Positions 28,228-37,371 of a stretch of 64,000 nt of DNA are shown piece after piece. The notes below the pieces were generated by a model. It saw nothing but the letters and a program-made list of their open reading frames with translations, made no database searches and was not told the DNA's origin. Both the position numbers and the translations under genes were made by a program. Each line of letters starts with the position of its first letter. The first letter of the stretch is position 1. Origin of the DNA: Methylomicrobium sp. wino1 (lineage in GTDB: Bacteria > Pseudomonadota > Gammaproteobacteria > Methylococcales > Methylomonadaceae); contig NZ_CP024202.1 of NCBI RefSeq assembly GCF_003932755.1, positions 4,030,001 through 4,094,000 on the forward strand, written 5' to 3'.

Positions 28228-28344
28228 ATTTTTTTTAAATAATCTCCCCCTAACCCATATTTTTCAAAGAGGGGAACTGAATATTTACATTTAAAATATT
28301 CTCCTCCCCCCCCTATTTATCAAAGAAGGGACTGAATACTCACT
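28228..28344. repeat. Two half-copies of MITE family C
   Basis: Two consecutive degenerate right halves of family C, each ending like CTGAATAnTnAC (28228-28288 and 28289-28344). No left ends are present. Confidence 0.5.
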
Positions 28345-28386
28345 ATAAATCATGGTGCCAGTCTATTAAAAAACTTTCTAAAAGTC

Positions 28387-28402
28387 GGTGCGGTAGCGCA
28401 CT
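28387..28402. promoter_or_regulatory. Putative stress-regulon operator, site 5
   Basis: GGTGCGGTAGCGCACT preceded by GTC. It lies upstream of the DUF4398/OmpA lipoprotein pair, 373 bases from the start at 28014, with half-copy repeats in between. Confidence 0.5.
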
Positions 28403-28455
28403 TTGAATCCAATCAGTTTTTATATATTCAGGTTACAGTATTTCAGTAATCATTT

Positions 28456-28490
28456 ACTCCCTTTTGATCGAAAAACCGTCTAAGAATAAA
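28456..28490 (+). repeat. 35-base dispersed motif, copy 2
   Basis: ACTCCCTTTTGATCGAAAAA followed by CCGTCTAAGAATAAA; same as the copies at 6737 (inverted) and 50106. It abuts a left-half family C element starting at 28492. Confidence 0.6.
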
Positions 28491-28491
28491 A

Positions 28492-28587
28492 GTAAGTATT
28501 CAGACCCCGTTGGCAAATTACCGCAATACAGGCGTAATTGTTGTCCTCCCCCTTTGAAAAAGGGGGATTGAGGAGATTTATTTAAAA
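28492..28587. mobile_element. Left half of MITE family C
   Basis: Starts with the intact end GTAAGTATTCAG and runs to the central TTTAAAA. The right half is missing, and glucan-phosphorylase remnant sequence begins at once. This may mark a recombination breakpoint that removed the 5' part of that gene. Confidence 0.65.
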
Positions 28588-28588
28588 C

Positions 28589-29534
28589 CTGATATTTCGG
28601 GATATTGAACGCTTAAATGCCATCTCCGCCAACATCGGTCGTTTCCAAATCATCTATGCCGGCAAGGCTTATCCGCAGGATCAGCAAGGCAAGGATCCGA
28701 TTCAGCGCATCTATCAGGCGCGGGCTGCGTTGAGAGGCCATGTCAAAATTGCTCCTGATTAGCAAGATGCTTCAGCTAGCCGAAGCCAAGTGTCTGAGCA
28801 GGGGCCAGTCGTAGTCGCAAAAACTAAAAATGCTGTTACCCAAGCTCCTGCTTGGGTAACCTGTTCAGGAAGCTCTAGCTTCCCGACAATCAAGAAAGAT
28901 TGAACGAGCGAGTCGGGGTTGATTGAGAATGTGCGAAGGTTGTGTCGGTCTCAGGAAGCTGGAGCTTCCGGGGTGTCTTTCCCAAGCTGGAGCTTGGGAA
29001 AGAGCGTGATGTGGGTTGGCCGTTTTTAGCTTGACCCGCATGGCTTGCGAACCCCGTCCTGCTAGGGATATGCTGATCTTTGGGCTTTAGCTGAAGAAAC
29101 TTGCTAATCAGGAAATTGCTTATCTGCCCAATTACGATTGGCCATTGGCGCAGTTGATGACGGCCGGCGTGGATATCTGGCTGAACACCCCGCAACCGCC
29201 GCTTGAGGCATCCGGTACCAGCGGCATGAAGGCGGCCCTCAATGGCGTACCCAGTCTGAGCATATTGGATGGCTGGTGGATCGAAGGTTGTATCGAAGGC
29301 GTTACCGGCTGGGCCATCGGTGAGTTACCGACCTCCGTTAGCGTCGAAGAGGATCGGTCGGCTCGGGATGCAGCGGCGTTATACGACAAGCTGGAACAAG
29401 TAGTCGTTCCTTTGTTTTATCATGACCGCGAACGCTTCATCGATGTGATGCGTCACACGATTGCGCTCAATGGCTCGTTTTTTAATACTCAGCGCATGGT
29501 GTTGCAATACGTCACCAAAGCCTATATTCACTGA
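28589..29534 (+). pseudogene. glgP: Alpha-glucan/glycogen phosphorylase remnant, interrupted by an insertion
   Basis: 28589-28753 reads LIFRDIERLNAISANIGRFQ and IIYAGKAYPQDQQGKDPIQR; 29121-29534 continues [39 protein letters not shown] and [17 protein letters not shown] up to a normal C-terminus. Together this is the last 190 or so residues of an alpha-glucan phosphorylase (GT35). About two thirds of the gene is missing at the 5' side. A 359-base element (28754-29112) splits the rest. Removing it with one copy of the 8-base duplication restores the frame exactly ([11 protein letters not shown]). The gene cannot make an active enzyme. Confidence 0.88.
28754..29112. mobile_element. 359-bp MITE-like insertion (family E) inside glgP remnant
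   Basis: Terminal inverted repeats of 25 bases with two mismatches (outer part CCTGATTAGCAAG, then CTTCAGCTA) and a perfect 8-base target duplication AAATTGCT (28746-28753 and 29113-29120). Inside there are only small hairpins such as TTTCCCAAGC...GCTTGGGAAA and no open frame of note. It is non-autonomous; the transposase family is not recognised. Confidence 0.88.
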
Positions 29535-29645
29535 TTGTACCGTTGATCTTCGACTTTCGGTCGATTGGCACAGAAATTCCTTACGCTTTTTAATCTCAAA
29601 ATATCTTGTGAATTGTTGGTGATCATAGGCAAAAAAGCGCCAAGT

Positions 29646-29724
29646 GTAGGGTGCGCATCGCGCACCTGGGTCGGGACCTCTCGTCGGTTCGTCACCGTGG
29701 AAAGGTGCGCGATGCGCACCCTAC
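29646..29724. repeat. Long perfect inverted repeat
   Basis: Two 22-base perfect arms (GTAGGGTGCGCATCGCGCAC plus CT, and complement) separated by 35 bases. It lies between the glgP remnant and the convergent PAS-GGDEF-EAL gene. It could fold into a terminator-like hairpin but has no T-run. Confidence 0.6.
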
Positions 29725-29781
29725 AGTGCTAAATTTGATAGCTGAGAGATTTAACACTCATTCGCTATTTCATTATTCGGT

Positions 29782-31869
29782 TCATAATAACTTCTCGAAT
29801 TCCTCTGCGGATACCGCTTTCGAGACCAAATTCCCTTGTCCGTAATCGCAACCCGCTTGCATCAGCAAATCGAATTGTTCCTGTGTTTCGATACCTTCAG
29901 CGATAATTTTCATATCCAGTTTGTGCGCCAACAGAATCATCGCTTCGCATAATACCAACTCGTTGGAATCGGCCGTTAGATTGGCGACGAAGGAACTGTC
30001 GATTTTCAAATAATCGATATCGTACTTTTTGAGACTGTACAGCGACGAATTACCGGTACCGAAGTCGTCAAGCGATACTTGGATGCCGGCGCTCCTGAAT
30101 GCAAACAATTTTTCAGAAACGATGGCGGATGCATTCAGCAATAATCCTTCGGTAATTTCCACCGCAATACAATCCCCGGATAAACCTCGATCCTGCAAAT
30201 AAACAAACCATTCGTTTAACTTGACACTATTATTTTGAAACTGCGCGGATGAAGTATTGATGCTAATTTGAAAATCCGCACGGTAATTGGCACGCCAAAT
30301 GGCGACCTGGTCGACCGCCTGATGAAAAACCCATTCGTCGATCTCGGTTATCATGCCGTTATCTTCTGAAACGGCTATAAAATCTAACGGATGAATCAAG
30401 CCTCGCGTAGGATGTTGCCAACGAATCAAGGCTTCGGCTTTTTGGATTCGACCCGATGCGAAATCCACGATGGGTTGATAAAACAAACTCAGTTGCCGAT
30501 CGGTCAGCGCATGCCGCAAATCGTTGCCTAAGCGCAACCGCATCGCCGACGCTTCCTGCATTTCCGGCATAAAGTAACAATAACGGCTACGACCCTGATT
30601 TTTTGCGCCATACATGGCTTGATCGGCTTTCTTCAACAATTCTTCCAGGTTATCGGCATCGCTCGGATACAAGGCAATGCCGATACTGACCGAAATATAA
30701 CACCGTTCTTTTTTCACTATAAACGGCGCCGTCATACATTCAACCATGTTTTGAGCGACACGATCGATGCTGCTGAACTCGTCCAATTCATCCATAATGA
30801 TCGTGAATTCATCGCCGCCGGGGCGTGCCAGCGTATCGGTTTCGCGCAGACAACCTTTCAAGCGCTGTGTAGCCTCCTTGAGTAGCTCGTCCCCCGCGTC
30901 GTGACCCAAGGAATCGTTTACATCCTTGAAATGATCCAGGTCAAGGAACATCAGGGCCAACTGCCGCCCTGTCCGGTTGGATTTATTGATAGCCTGTTGC
31001 AGACGGTCGAGAAATAAGTACCGATTAGGCAAGCCGGTCAGTTGATCGAAATGGGCTTGCCGACGAATGATTTCCTCCGTCCGTTTTTTGTCGGTAATGT
31101 CGGTACCCGTGGCGATTCGCCGGATAACCTCGCCGTTTTGACTATACAGCGTATTAATCGATAACCATTCGAGAAATTCTTCGCCGTTTTTACGTTTAGT
31201 CCATATTTCTCCCTGCCAATGGCCTGTCGAATTCAGGCTATGCCACATCGCCTCGTAAAAAGCCTTATCATGACGCCCGGATTTAAGCAGCGCAGTCGAT
31301 TGACCGACGGCTTCATCCGACAGGTAACCCGTCAATCGCGTGAAGGCCGGATTGACGCTGACAATCCGGTTGTCTTTATCAGTCACTATAATGGCTTCCT
31401 CGAGCGCCTGAAACACAGTTGCAGCCAGTTGTAATTCTTGCTCGTTACGTTTCCGTTCACTGATATCCGACACGGCAAGAAGACACGAATAACCCGTTTT
31501 GTCGGCAATGCCCTCGACATGCACCCATTTTTGATCGCCACCGATCTGTAAAGTCATCTCACATCTGTGCGAATCGGTATTCGCAAACACCTTTGCCAGG
31601 AAATCTTTAAAGAGAGGTTGAAATACGCCGGTTACCCAATGGGCAAAATTTTGCCCGCATAGCGCGGAACGCTCAATACCCAGCAATGACTCGCTACGAA
31701 AATTGGCCTGTTGAATGATGCCTTTGCTGCATAAACTAAAATAAGGGACCAGCGCGAAGTCGAACAGTTCGGTAAAGCGTTCCAGGGCTATTTCAGACTG
31801 AAGACGCGCTTCCCGCAACGCTTCGTTCTGCATTTCCAACTCGATTTGATGGACTTGCAATTCATGCAC
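29782..31869 (-). CDS. PAS-GGDEF-EAL cyclic-di-GMP signalling protein (N-terminus lost by nonsense codon?)
   Basis: 695 residues from a GTG at 31869. Domains: helix HELQVHQIELEMQNEALRE; PAS 1 (residues 30-140); PAS 2 (150-265); GGDEF (about 270-430) with intact RPGGDEF; and EAL (about 450-690) with KAEALIRWQHP and SLDDFGTGNSSLYSLKKY. Both catalytic motifs are kept, so cyclase and phosphodiesterase activity are possible. The frame continues upstream as LRRRAEQRLAVKQASP, homologous in style to the PAS protein at 22005. It is broken by a TAA at 31948-31950, 12 codons after a good ATG (31986) that overlaps the end of the CheB/CheR gene. See findings. Confidence 0.88.
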   Translation of the reverse strand: MHELQVHQIELEMQNEALREARLQSEIALERFTELFDFALVPYFSLCSKGIIQQANFRSESLLGIERSALCGQNFAHWVTGVFQPLFKDFLAKVFANTDSHRCEMTLQIGGDQKWVHVEGIADKTGYSCLLAVSDISERKRNEQELQLAATVFQALEEAIIVTDKDNRIVSVNPAFTRLTGYLSDEAVGQSTALLKSGRHDKAFYEAMWHSLNSTGHWQGEIWTKRKNGEEFLEWLSINTLYSQNGEVIRRIATGTDITDKKRTEEIIRRQAHFDQLTGLPNRYLFLDRLQQAINKSNRTGRQLALMFLDLDHFKDVNDSLGHDAGDELLKEATQRLKGCLRETDTLARPGGDEFTIIMDELDEFSSIDRVAQNMVECMTAPFIVKKERCYISVSIGIALYPSDADNLEELLKKADQAMYGAKNQGRSRYCYFMPEMQEASAMRLRLGNDLRHALTDRQLSLFYQPIVDFASGRIQKAEALIRWQHPTRGLIHPLDFIAVSEDNGMITEIDEWVFHQAVDQVAIWRANYRADFQISINTSSAQFQNNSVKLNEWFVYLQDRGLSGDCIAVEITEGLLLNASAIVSEKLFAFRSAGIQVSLDDFGTGNSSLYSLKKYDIDYLKIDSSFVANLTADSNELVLCEAMILLAHKLDMKIIAEGIETQEQFDLLMQAGCDYGQGNLVSKAVSAEEFEKLL

Positions 31870-31969
31870 TAACCTTTTTTCGTCGATCGCTGTTTCTGCG
31901 GGCGACGCTTGTTTAACGGCAAGCCGTTGTTCCGCGCGCCGGCGTAATTAGTCTGTCTTATCGGGTTGC

Positions 31970-34624
31970 TTATTCGGAATAATCATTTTCGGATTGATCA
32001 TTTCGAGCCCTTAATTTCGCTTCCAGTTGCTTGGTTTCGGAAATATCGATAAAAGTAATCACCACGCCGTCGATGATATTGTCTTGGGTTCGATAAGGCA
32101 TGATACGCACTTTGAACCATCGGTTATCGACGGCTTCGACTTGTTTTTCGGTAAAGACCAAAGTTCGCAGCACTTCGTGCGTATCTTCCTGAAGTTGCGG
32201 ATAGTCCAGATCGGTCACGATGTCGGAAAGCGGCCGCCCGACATCGCTGCTGATCAGCTTGAATATACGACTGATGTGTTTGGTGAAACGCCTGATATTA
32301 AGGGCGCTGTCCAAAAACACCGTGGCGATGTCCATGCTGTTGAGTAAATTATTCATGTCGTTGCTGACCCTCGACAGGTCGTCTACTTTTGCTTGAAGCT
32401 CCGCATTCACGGTTTGCAACTCCTCGTTTAAAGACTGCATTTCTTCCTTGGACGTGGTCAATTCTTCATTGGATGACTGCAATTCCTCATTGGTCGATTG
32501 CAATTCTTCATTGGCAGAGCGCAGCTCTTCTTGTGAAGACTGCATTTCCTCGCGCAAGGTTTGTATATCTTCATTGGCATGTTGAAGTTCGATCTCCAGC
32601 GTTTTCTGTTCCTCACTCGTCGATTTACGGGAGCGTTTTCTGGCCGGCAACGGAGCCGCATCGTTAAATACGACGAATAACATTCCGTTTAACGCCACAG
32701 GCTTTCTTATTGCATGAACAGCCAGATTAACTGTTTGCGTTCCGCCATTGGTGCCTACCGTCAAGTCTTGCATGTGAATGGCTTCTGTTTGGTTCTGCGC
32801 TTTTCTCAATGCGCCGGACAAAATATGGTGCAGTCCGTCACGGGCCATTGCGAGAATATTCCAGTTAGCTTTGCCGGCGGCAGGCTCCAAATACTTACCG
32901 GTACGTCCGTTAATGTAAAGAATGTCTCCGTCAGCATTGACCAAAACGGCCGCAGGTGAAAAGTGTTGTAATAAAAATTGATCCGCCAAGGATTGCAGAT
33001 TATCGATCACGGGTGGCTTGTAGCCGCCAGGGGCTTGGGAAGCTACCGAGGAGTACTTGGTCGGAAAGTCGACGTCCAGATTCCGCCGAAAATATTCAAT
33101 ACGGCGGTAAAGACGTGATTTATTGTCGACCACCTCATATAAATCGCTGAAACCGCTAATCGTTTCGGAATTACCGAGCAGTAAGATGCCATTTTCGGTT
33201 AACGCATAATGGAACAGCGGGATCAGTTTTTTTTGCAATTCGGCATTGAGATAAATCAACAAGTTGCGACAGCAAATCACATTCAGCTTGGTAAACGGAG
33301 GATCCATGATGACGTTCTGCGGCGCAAAGGTCACCATCTCGCGAATTTCCTTATTGATGCGATAGCCGTTGCCGTCGATGCTAAAAAATCGGCTTAAGCG
33401 GTCTTCGGAAACATCGACGGCAATATTGGCCGGATAAAAACCTTGCCTAGCCTTATCGATCGCATCTTGATCGAGGTCGGTGGCAAAAATTTGCAAGGAC
33501 ATTTGACATTTTGATTGGATTTGCGCCAAGGCTTCCTTGAACACGATGGCCAGAGAATAAGCCTCTTCGCCTGTCGAGCAAGCCGGCACCCAAGCCCGCA
33601 GGTCCTTGTTTGTCGAAGGGTTGGCCAATAGTTCGGGAATCGCGTTGGTTTTGAGGTACTCCCATACCTCCGGATCGCGAAAGAAATTGGTTACACCGAT
33701 CAATAGTTCCTTGAATAATAGATCGAGTTCCTGCGGGTTTTCGCGTAAATAGCGTACATAATGGGCTATCGCATCGATTTGATGCAAACCCATGCGGCGC
33801 TCGACGCGGCGAAAAATAGTGTTTTTTTTGTAAAGCGAAAAATCGTTGCCGGTTCTTTCCCGAAGCAGAATCACAATTTGCTCCAAGCCGCTTTGCGATT
33901 TTTCTTCCAACTTTTTTGTTTCGGGCGCGATCCATAGACCGCGCGGGCTATGCTTGAGATAAGCATAGATACGCCCCCACATTTCTTGTGCCGGCACAAT
34001 GATGTCGGCCAATCCCGCATCGATCGCGCTTCGCGGCATAGAATCGAATTGTGCGGAGTCCGGGGATTGCACTAGGGTGAGCCCCGCATTTTCCTTGACG
34101 GCACGGAGACCCAAGGTTCCGTCGGAGCCCATCCCGGAAAGAATCACACCGATTGCCCGCTCACACTGATCGTCAGCCAAGGCTCGGAAAAAACTATCAA
34201 TCGGCAAACGCAAACCCCGAGGCGCTACCGGATCCAGCAAATGCAGCTTGCCGTGCAAGATAGACAAATCTTTATTGGAAGGAATCACGTAAACCCAATT
34301 GGGTTTAACCTGCATGCCATCGCCGGCCTCGGTAACCGTCATCGGCGTGACGCGCTGTAATAATTCCGGCAGAATCCCATGATGCGTGGGGTCGAGATGC
34401 TGAATGACGACAAACGCCGCGCCGTTGATTGCCGGAATCGGCGTAAAGAATAGTTCCAAGGCCTCCAAACCTCCGGCCGACGTACCTAATCCGATGATAG
34501 GCGGAGTACTGCCGGTTTTGGTAGATACCTTACTCGCCGGTGTGTCCGTGTCCGGTTCGCCGACGAGTGTATCGGTTAAACTTGATGGAGTCGAGCTGGA
34601 TGGGTCGGGAGTAGATTTAGTCAT
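31970..34624 (-). CDS. CheB-CheR fusion with PAS domain
   Basis: 884 residues. The disordered Ser/Thr-rich start (1-40) is followed by a CheB methylesterase domain (GLGTSAGGLEAL, VIQHLDPTHHG, SGMGSDGTLGL giving Ser-His-Asp). A CheR methyltransferase follows (LIGVTNFFRDPEVWEYL, LRAWVPACSTGEEAYSLA). A long coiled coil comes next (about 680-770, with repeating SNEELQSTNEEL units) and then a C-terminal PAS domain. There is no response-regulator receiver domain. Such fusions act in signal transduction outside classical chemotaxis, often beside PAS-GGDEF-EAL or kinase genes, as here. No flagellar genes are nearby. Confidence 0.92.
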   Translation of the reverse strand: MTKSTPDPSSSTPSSLTDTLVGEPDTDTPASKVSTKTGSTPPIIGLGTSAGGLEALELFFTPIPAINGAAFVVIQHLDPTHHGILPELLQRVTPMTVTEAGDGMQVKPNWVYVIPSNKDLSILHGKLHLLDPVAPRGLRLPIDSFFRALADDQCERAIGVILSGMGSDGTLGLRAVKENAGLTLVQSPDSAQFDSMPRSAIDAGLADIIVPAQEMWGRIYAYLKHSPRGLWIAPETKKLEEKSQSGLEQIVILLRERTGNDFSLYKKNTIFRRVERRMGLHQIDAIAHYVRYLRENPQELDLLFKELLIGVTNFFRDPEVWEYLKTNAIPELLANPSTNKDLRAWVPACSTGEEAYSLAIVFKEALAQIQSKCQMSLQIFATDLDQDAIDKARQGFYPANIAVDVSEDRLSRFFSIDGNGYRINKEIREMVTFAPQNVIMDPPFTKLNVICCRNLLIYLNAELQKKLIPLFHYALTENGILLLGNSETISGFSDLYEVVDNKSRLYRRIEYFRRNLDVDFPTKYSSVASQAPGGYKPPVIDNLQSLADQFLLQHFSPAAVLVNADGDILYINGRTGKYLEPAAGKANWNILAMARDGLHHILSGALRKAQNQTEAIHMQDLTVGTNGGTQTVNLAVHAIRKPVALNGMLFVVFNDAAPLPARKRSRKSTSEEQKTLEIELQHANEDIQTLREEMQSSQEELRSANEELQSTNEELQSSNEELTTSKEEMQSLNEELQTVNAELQAKVDDLSRVSNDMNNLLNSMDIATVFLDSALNIRRFTKHISRIFKLISSDVGRPLSDIVTDLDYPQLQEDTHEVLRTLVFTEKQVEAVDNRWFKVRIMPYRTQDNIIDGVVITFIDISETKQLEAKLRARNDQSENDYSE

Positions 34625-34718
34625 TGTTGTCTAATGGGTTAGATTAAATTGACTGTCAATCATATCACCGCATTTTCAGTCATCGGTGCAAAAACAGCGC
34701 TGTTTTAACTGCTTTCCT

Positions 34719-34962
34719 TATACCTTTCGCACTTCAAATTTCGGCATTGCCGGAGGAGGCCCCGGGGCGTTCGGCCCCTCACCTAACGCTAGGTGAGGGG
34801 CCAGCATGGAGCTGGCATAGAGCCTACAGGGACGTATTTACCCAGCTCCTAAATAAGCCATGATTTTGAATCATTGCCAAAGACCTATGGAATTTAGGTG
34901 CTGGGTTTACGGCGTCCTTTGACGGGCACCCCGGGGCCGAATGTTCAGCTACGATGGGTATA
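34719..34962. repeat. Family A dispersed repeat, long copy 2
   Basis: 244 bases with ends TATACCTTTCGCACTTCA and inverted TATACCCATCGTAGCTGA. Contains a CCCCTCACCTAACG...CGTTAGGTGAGGGG-type hairpin and the CCCAGCACCTAAAT-type palindrome. It occupies the gap between the CheB/CheR start and the DUF1207 gene; the rest of that gap shows nothing else. Confidence 0.75.
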
Positions 34963-35040
34963 ATTTGACTCCTCGAAATCGAATATTTTCATCACTCAAC
35001 CCCTATGGGTATTATTTATTATGTGCAGCCATCCGCTAGG

Positions 35041-36174
35041 TTAAAAATGATAATGTGCGCCTATGCCGACATACTCCACCTTGTCATTGTAAAACTGCCC
35101 ACTGGGCGAGTAACCATTAAAGTATTCCACAAGCAACTGAAGCTTCCGGCCCAAGACTTGTAAATTTTCAAACTCGACGCCGGCTCTGGCCGATACATCG
35201 GTATTCCATTTGTTTTCTTCAAAATTTTTCAGGTCGACCGCGATGATGGGACGCATGGCGGCAAATTCGATGCGCCAAGGGCTTCGAAACTCAATTCCGT
35301 ATTGCGCGGACCATATTTTGAGGTCGTCAGGTTCTCTGTGAAACAGTCCGCCTCCGCCGCCATAGATGCGCACGCCAAAAGGGAGCTCATAGGAAAGCCT
35401 CAGGTCCAGACCTTCATAACTGAGGTTCACACGCTCGAATTTTGTGCCGACTTGCCGTAACAAAAATTCGTCGCCAAGATGCGAACTCTGATGGTAAATG
35501 CGGCCAAACGCTGAAAACTGGCCAACACGCATACTGGAATAAAGCGACGCTATGAAATCGGTATTGACTAAATCGGACGAGTCGGCTCCCAAGTTGAAAT
35601 CGCTGAACACTGCGGCCTGAATGCCCGTTTCCCATTGCGCGGTAGTTTCTCCAATGTTTGCGCGATAGAACGGGATGGTTTCACCGAAGCTAACCGATCC
35701 TATGTCCTTGCCGTCAAAATTGTCATTCTGGTAATTTCGGTAGGCTGCTGAAAAATGTGCCCAGCGAGGATCGGCCAGCAACGGCTTGAAAAGATGACCG
35801 CTCGGCAGTAGCCCTGTCGGTAAAATAATCTTATCGGTTGCCGACACGGCTTCATCGCCCGGAACCTGGAAACCCCCTGGAGCTTCGTCAGTGGACTGAG
35901 TACCGGCCGCTTGGGAGAGTTTTACCGCATTGACGCCTGGAATTTCGGACAAAAGTTGCGCCGCTTTGTCTCGATCGGCGGCTTTCAAATTCCCTACAGG
36001 CAATGTAATGACGCCATCGCGGACATTTAACGGCGGCACATCGATTTTTAAACCCTGCTTCAATACGCCGGCCGCATAGCCAGCTATGTAAGCGTCATCC
36101 TGGGCTGAGGCATTAGCCGGTGATGCCTGCAATAACATCACGCCCAGAATTACCGGCAATCGAAAACTCTTCAT
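35041..36174 (-). CDS. DUF1207 outer-membrane protein
   Basis: A 377-residue protein with a signal peptide (ILGVMLLQASPANASAQ, cleavage near residue 23). A short BON-like region follows (residues 28-88, ending AAQLLSEIPGVNAVKL), then a beta-rich region starting LFKPLLADPRWAHFSAAYRN, the hallmark of DUF1207. It ends in an outer-membrane-type terminal Phe (YVGIGAHYHF). Probably an outer-membrane barrel; function unknown. It shares a TAATG overlap with the preceding BON lipoprotein gene, so the two are translationally coupled, and its own BON-like segment suggests they interact. Confidence 0.8.
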   Translation of the reverse strand: MKSFRLPVILGVMLLQASPANASAQDDAYIAGYAAGVLKQGLKIDVPPLNVRDGVITLPVGNLKAADRDKAAQLLSEIPGVNAVKLSQAAGTQSTDEAPGGFQVPGDEAVSATDKIILPTGLLPSGHLFKPLLADPRWAHFSAAYRNYQNDNFDGKDIGSVSFGETIPFYRANIGETTAQWETGIQAAVFSDFNLGADSSDLVNTDFIASLYSSMRVGQFSAFGRIYHQSSHLGDEFLLRQVGTKFERVNLSYEGLDLRLSYELPFGVRIYGGGGGLFHREPDDLKIWSAQYGIEFRSPWRIEFAAMRPIIAVDLKNFEENKWNTDVSARAGVEFENLQVLGRKLQLLVEYFNGYSPSGQFYNDKVEYVGIGAHYHF

Positions 36175-36794
36175 TATTCCTCACTCGGTGCTGCTTTAAT
36201 AATCAGATCGCTTTGCACGGATTTGACATTTTGCTGATTGACTGCAAGTTCCAATGCCCTGTCGATATCTTGCTGGGAACCCACTGTTCCGCTCAACTTC
36301 ACGATGCCGTTAACGGTTGTCACTTCAATTTGTGATGCCTTAAGCATCGGGTCATTGACCAATGCGGCTTTGACTTTCAGGGTAATGACCGAATCGTCGA
36401 TGTATTCACCGGCCGATTGAGCTTTGTCGACGGCAGCCTCCTTTGCGCGTTCAAGTTCTTGTCCTGCCGCCTCTGTGGTTTGCTCAATTTTTTCTCCGGC
36501 TTTTTCTAACGCTTCTTTAGACGCTTTTGTCGACTCTTCGATGTATTCCGAAGCTTGATCGGCTTTTTGATCTAATGACTCTTTGGCGGCCTCTAGCTTT
36601 TGCGTTGCATCGACTCGCGATTGTTCGATTGTTTGCTCTCCCTTTTCAACCGCGCGATCAATCTTTTGCCCGGCTTTTTCAGCGGGTCCTTCTTCTTGTT
36701 GGCAACCGGACAATCCGAGAACAACGGCTAAAAAAGCCGGCATTAGAACTTGATTCGGCAAAGTCATACGTTTGTTTTCATAGATTGTTTTCAT
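36174..36794 (-). CDS. BON-domain lipoprotein with long helical spacer
   Basis: 206 residues from the ATG at 36794 (MKTIYENKRMTLPNQ), chosen because AGGA lies 8 bases upstream; the longer open frame to 37085 runs into repeat sequence. The lipobox AVVLGLSGCQQ gives Cys near 29. Residues 35-125 form a long Ala/Glu/Lys-rich helix with about 11-residue periodicity. The BON domain (about 130-200: YIDDSVITLKVKAALVNDPM, VTTVNGIVKLSGTV) closes the protein. BON domains bind membranes or stabilise the envelope under osmotic stress. A perfect palindrome (36902-36917) lies 108 bases upstream. Confidence 0.87.
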   Translation of the reverse strand: MKTIYENKRMTLPNQVLMPAFLAVVLGLSGCQQEEGPAEKAGQKIDRAVEKGEQTIEQSRVDATQKLEAAKESLDQKADQASEYIEESTKASKEALEKAGEKIEQTTEAAGQELERAKEAAVDKAQSAGEYIDDSVITLKVKAALVNDPMLKASQIEVTTVNGIVKLSGTVGSQQDIDRALELAVNQQNVKSVQSDLIIKAAPSEE

Positions 36795-36901
36795 GTGTGA
36801 TTCCTTTTTATCTTTTAAAGCAGTATGCAACCGACATAGCCGCACTCCCGCTTCGTATTGAAAAAAACAGTTTAAATCTAACATTAAGAGAAGGCGCGGT
36901 C

Positions 36902-36917
36902 TGTTCGATATCGAACA
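36902..36917. promoter_or_regulatory. Putative stress-regulon operator, site 6 (perfect palindrome)
   Basis: TGTTCGATATCGAACA is a perfect 16-base palindrome, preceded by GGTC, 108 bases upstream of the BON lipoprotein start. Best member of the family. Confidence 0.65.
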
Positions 36918-37015
36918 TAAAACAGGTTTGTCTAGCGTGAACCGGCTTTTCCATCGTTCCAACGCTCTGCGTGGGAATGCAGCCTGAACCGCTATGTGGT
37001 TCGTGAGCTTCGAAA

Positions 37016-37106
37016 TCGCGATCAGGGGATCGCTCCCACAGAGCATCCGACCACTTGTGGGAGCGGCGCCTTCGTCGTCCCTCACCTAACGCTAGGTGAG
37101 GGAAAG
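37016..37106. repeat. Family D palindromic repeat, copy 3
   Basis: Begins CTTCGAAATCGCGATCAGGG and includes CTCCCACAGAG and TGTGGGAGCGGCGCC arms plus the CTCACCTAACGCTAGGTGAG hairpin found in the copy at 21629. Confidence 0.6.
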
Positions 37107-37306
37107 CCGGGTGCGTTAGGTAACAATAAATGGTATCGAGGTCACAATATAAGATGCCAATACACGTTTTCTGTATAACGACGAGTGCAGCGCGTGCGAA
37201 CTATTTTGGGCAGTTATTTTTACCGTAACCTTAGCGTAAATCGGCTTTTTACTAACAACGGCTTAGGTTAAGATATACCTCAAATCTTATGATTAGATTA
37301 AAAATA

Positions 37307-37332
37307 AAACCCGCTTTGATAGCGGGTTTTTC
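37307..37332 (-). terminator. Rho-independent terminator after ompA
   Basis: Stem AAACCCGC/GCGGGTTT with loop TTTGATA; on the minus strand it is followed by a T-rich run (TTTTATTTTTAAT). It starts 40 bases beyond the ompA stop. It also has T residues on the plus strand, so it may work both ways. Confidence 0.8.
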
Positions 37333-37371
37333 GTTAATTAAATTTAAGATGTTTTGGAGAAAATACGTTTA

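Noticed and set aside
36795-37085. 97-residue N-terminal extension of the BON lipoprotein frame
   Set aside because: It crosses a family D repeat and would bury the lipoprotein signal; the ATG at 36794 has a good ribosome binding site.
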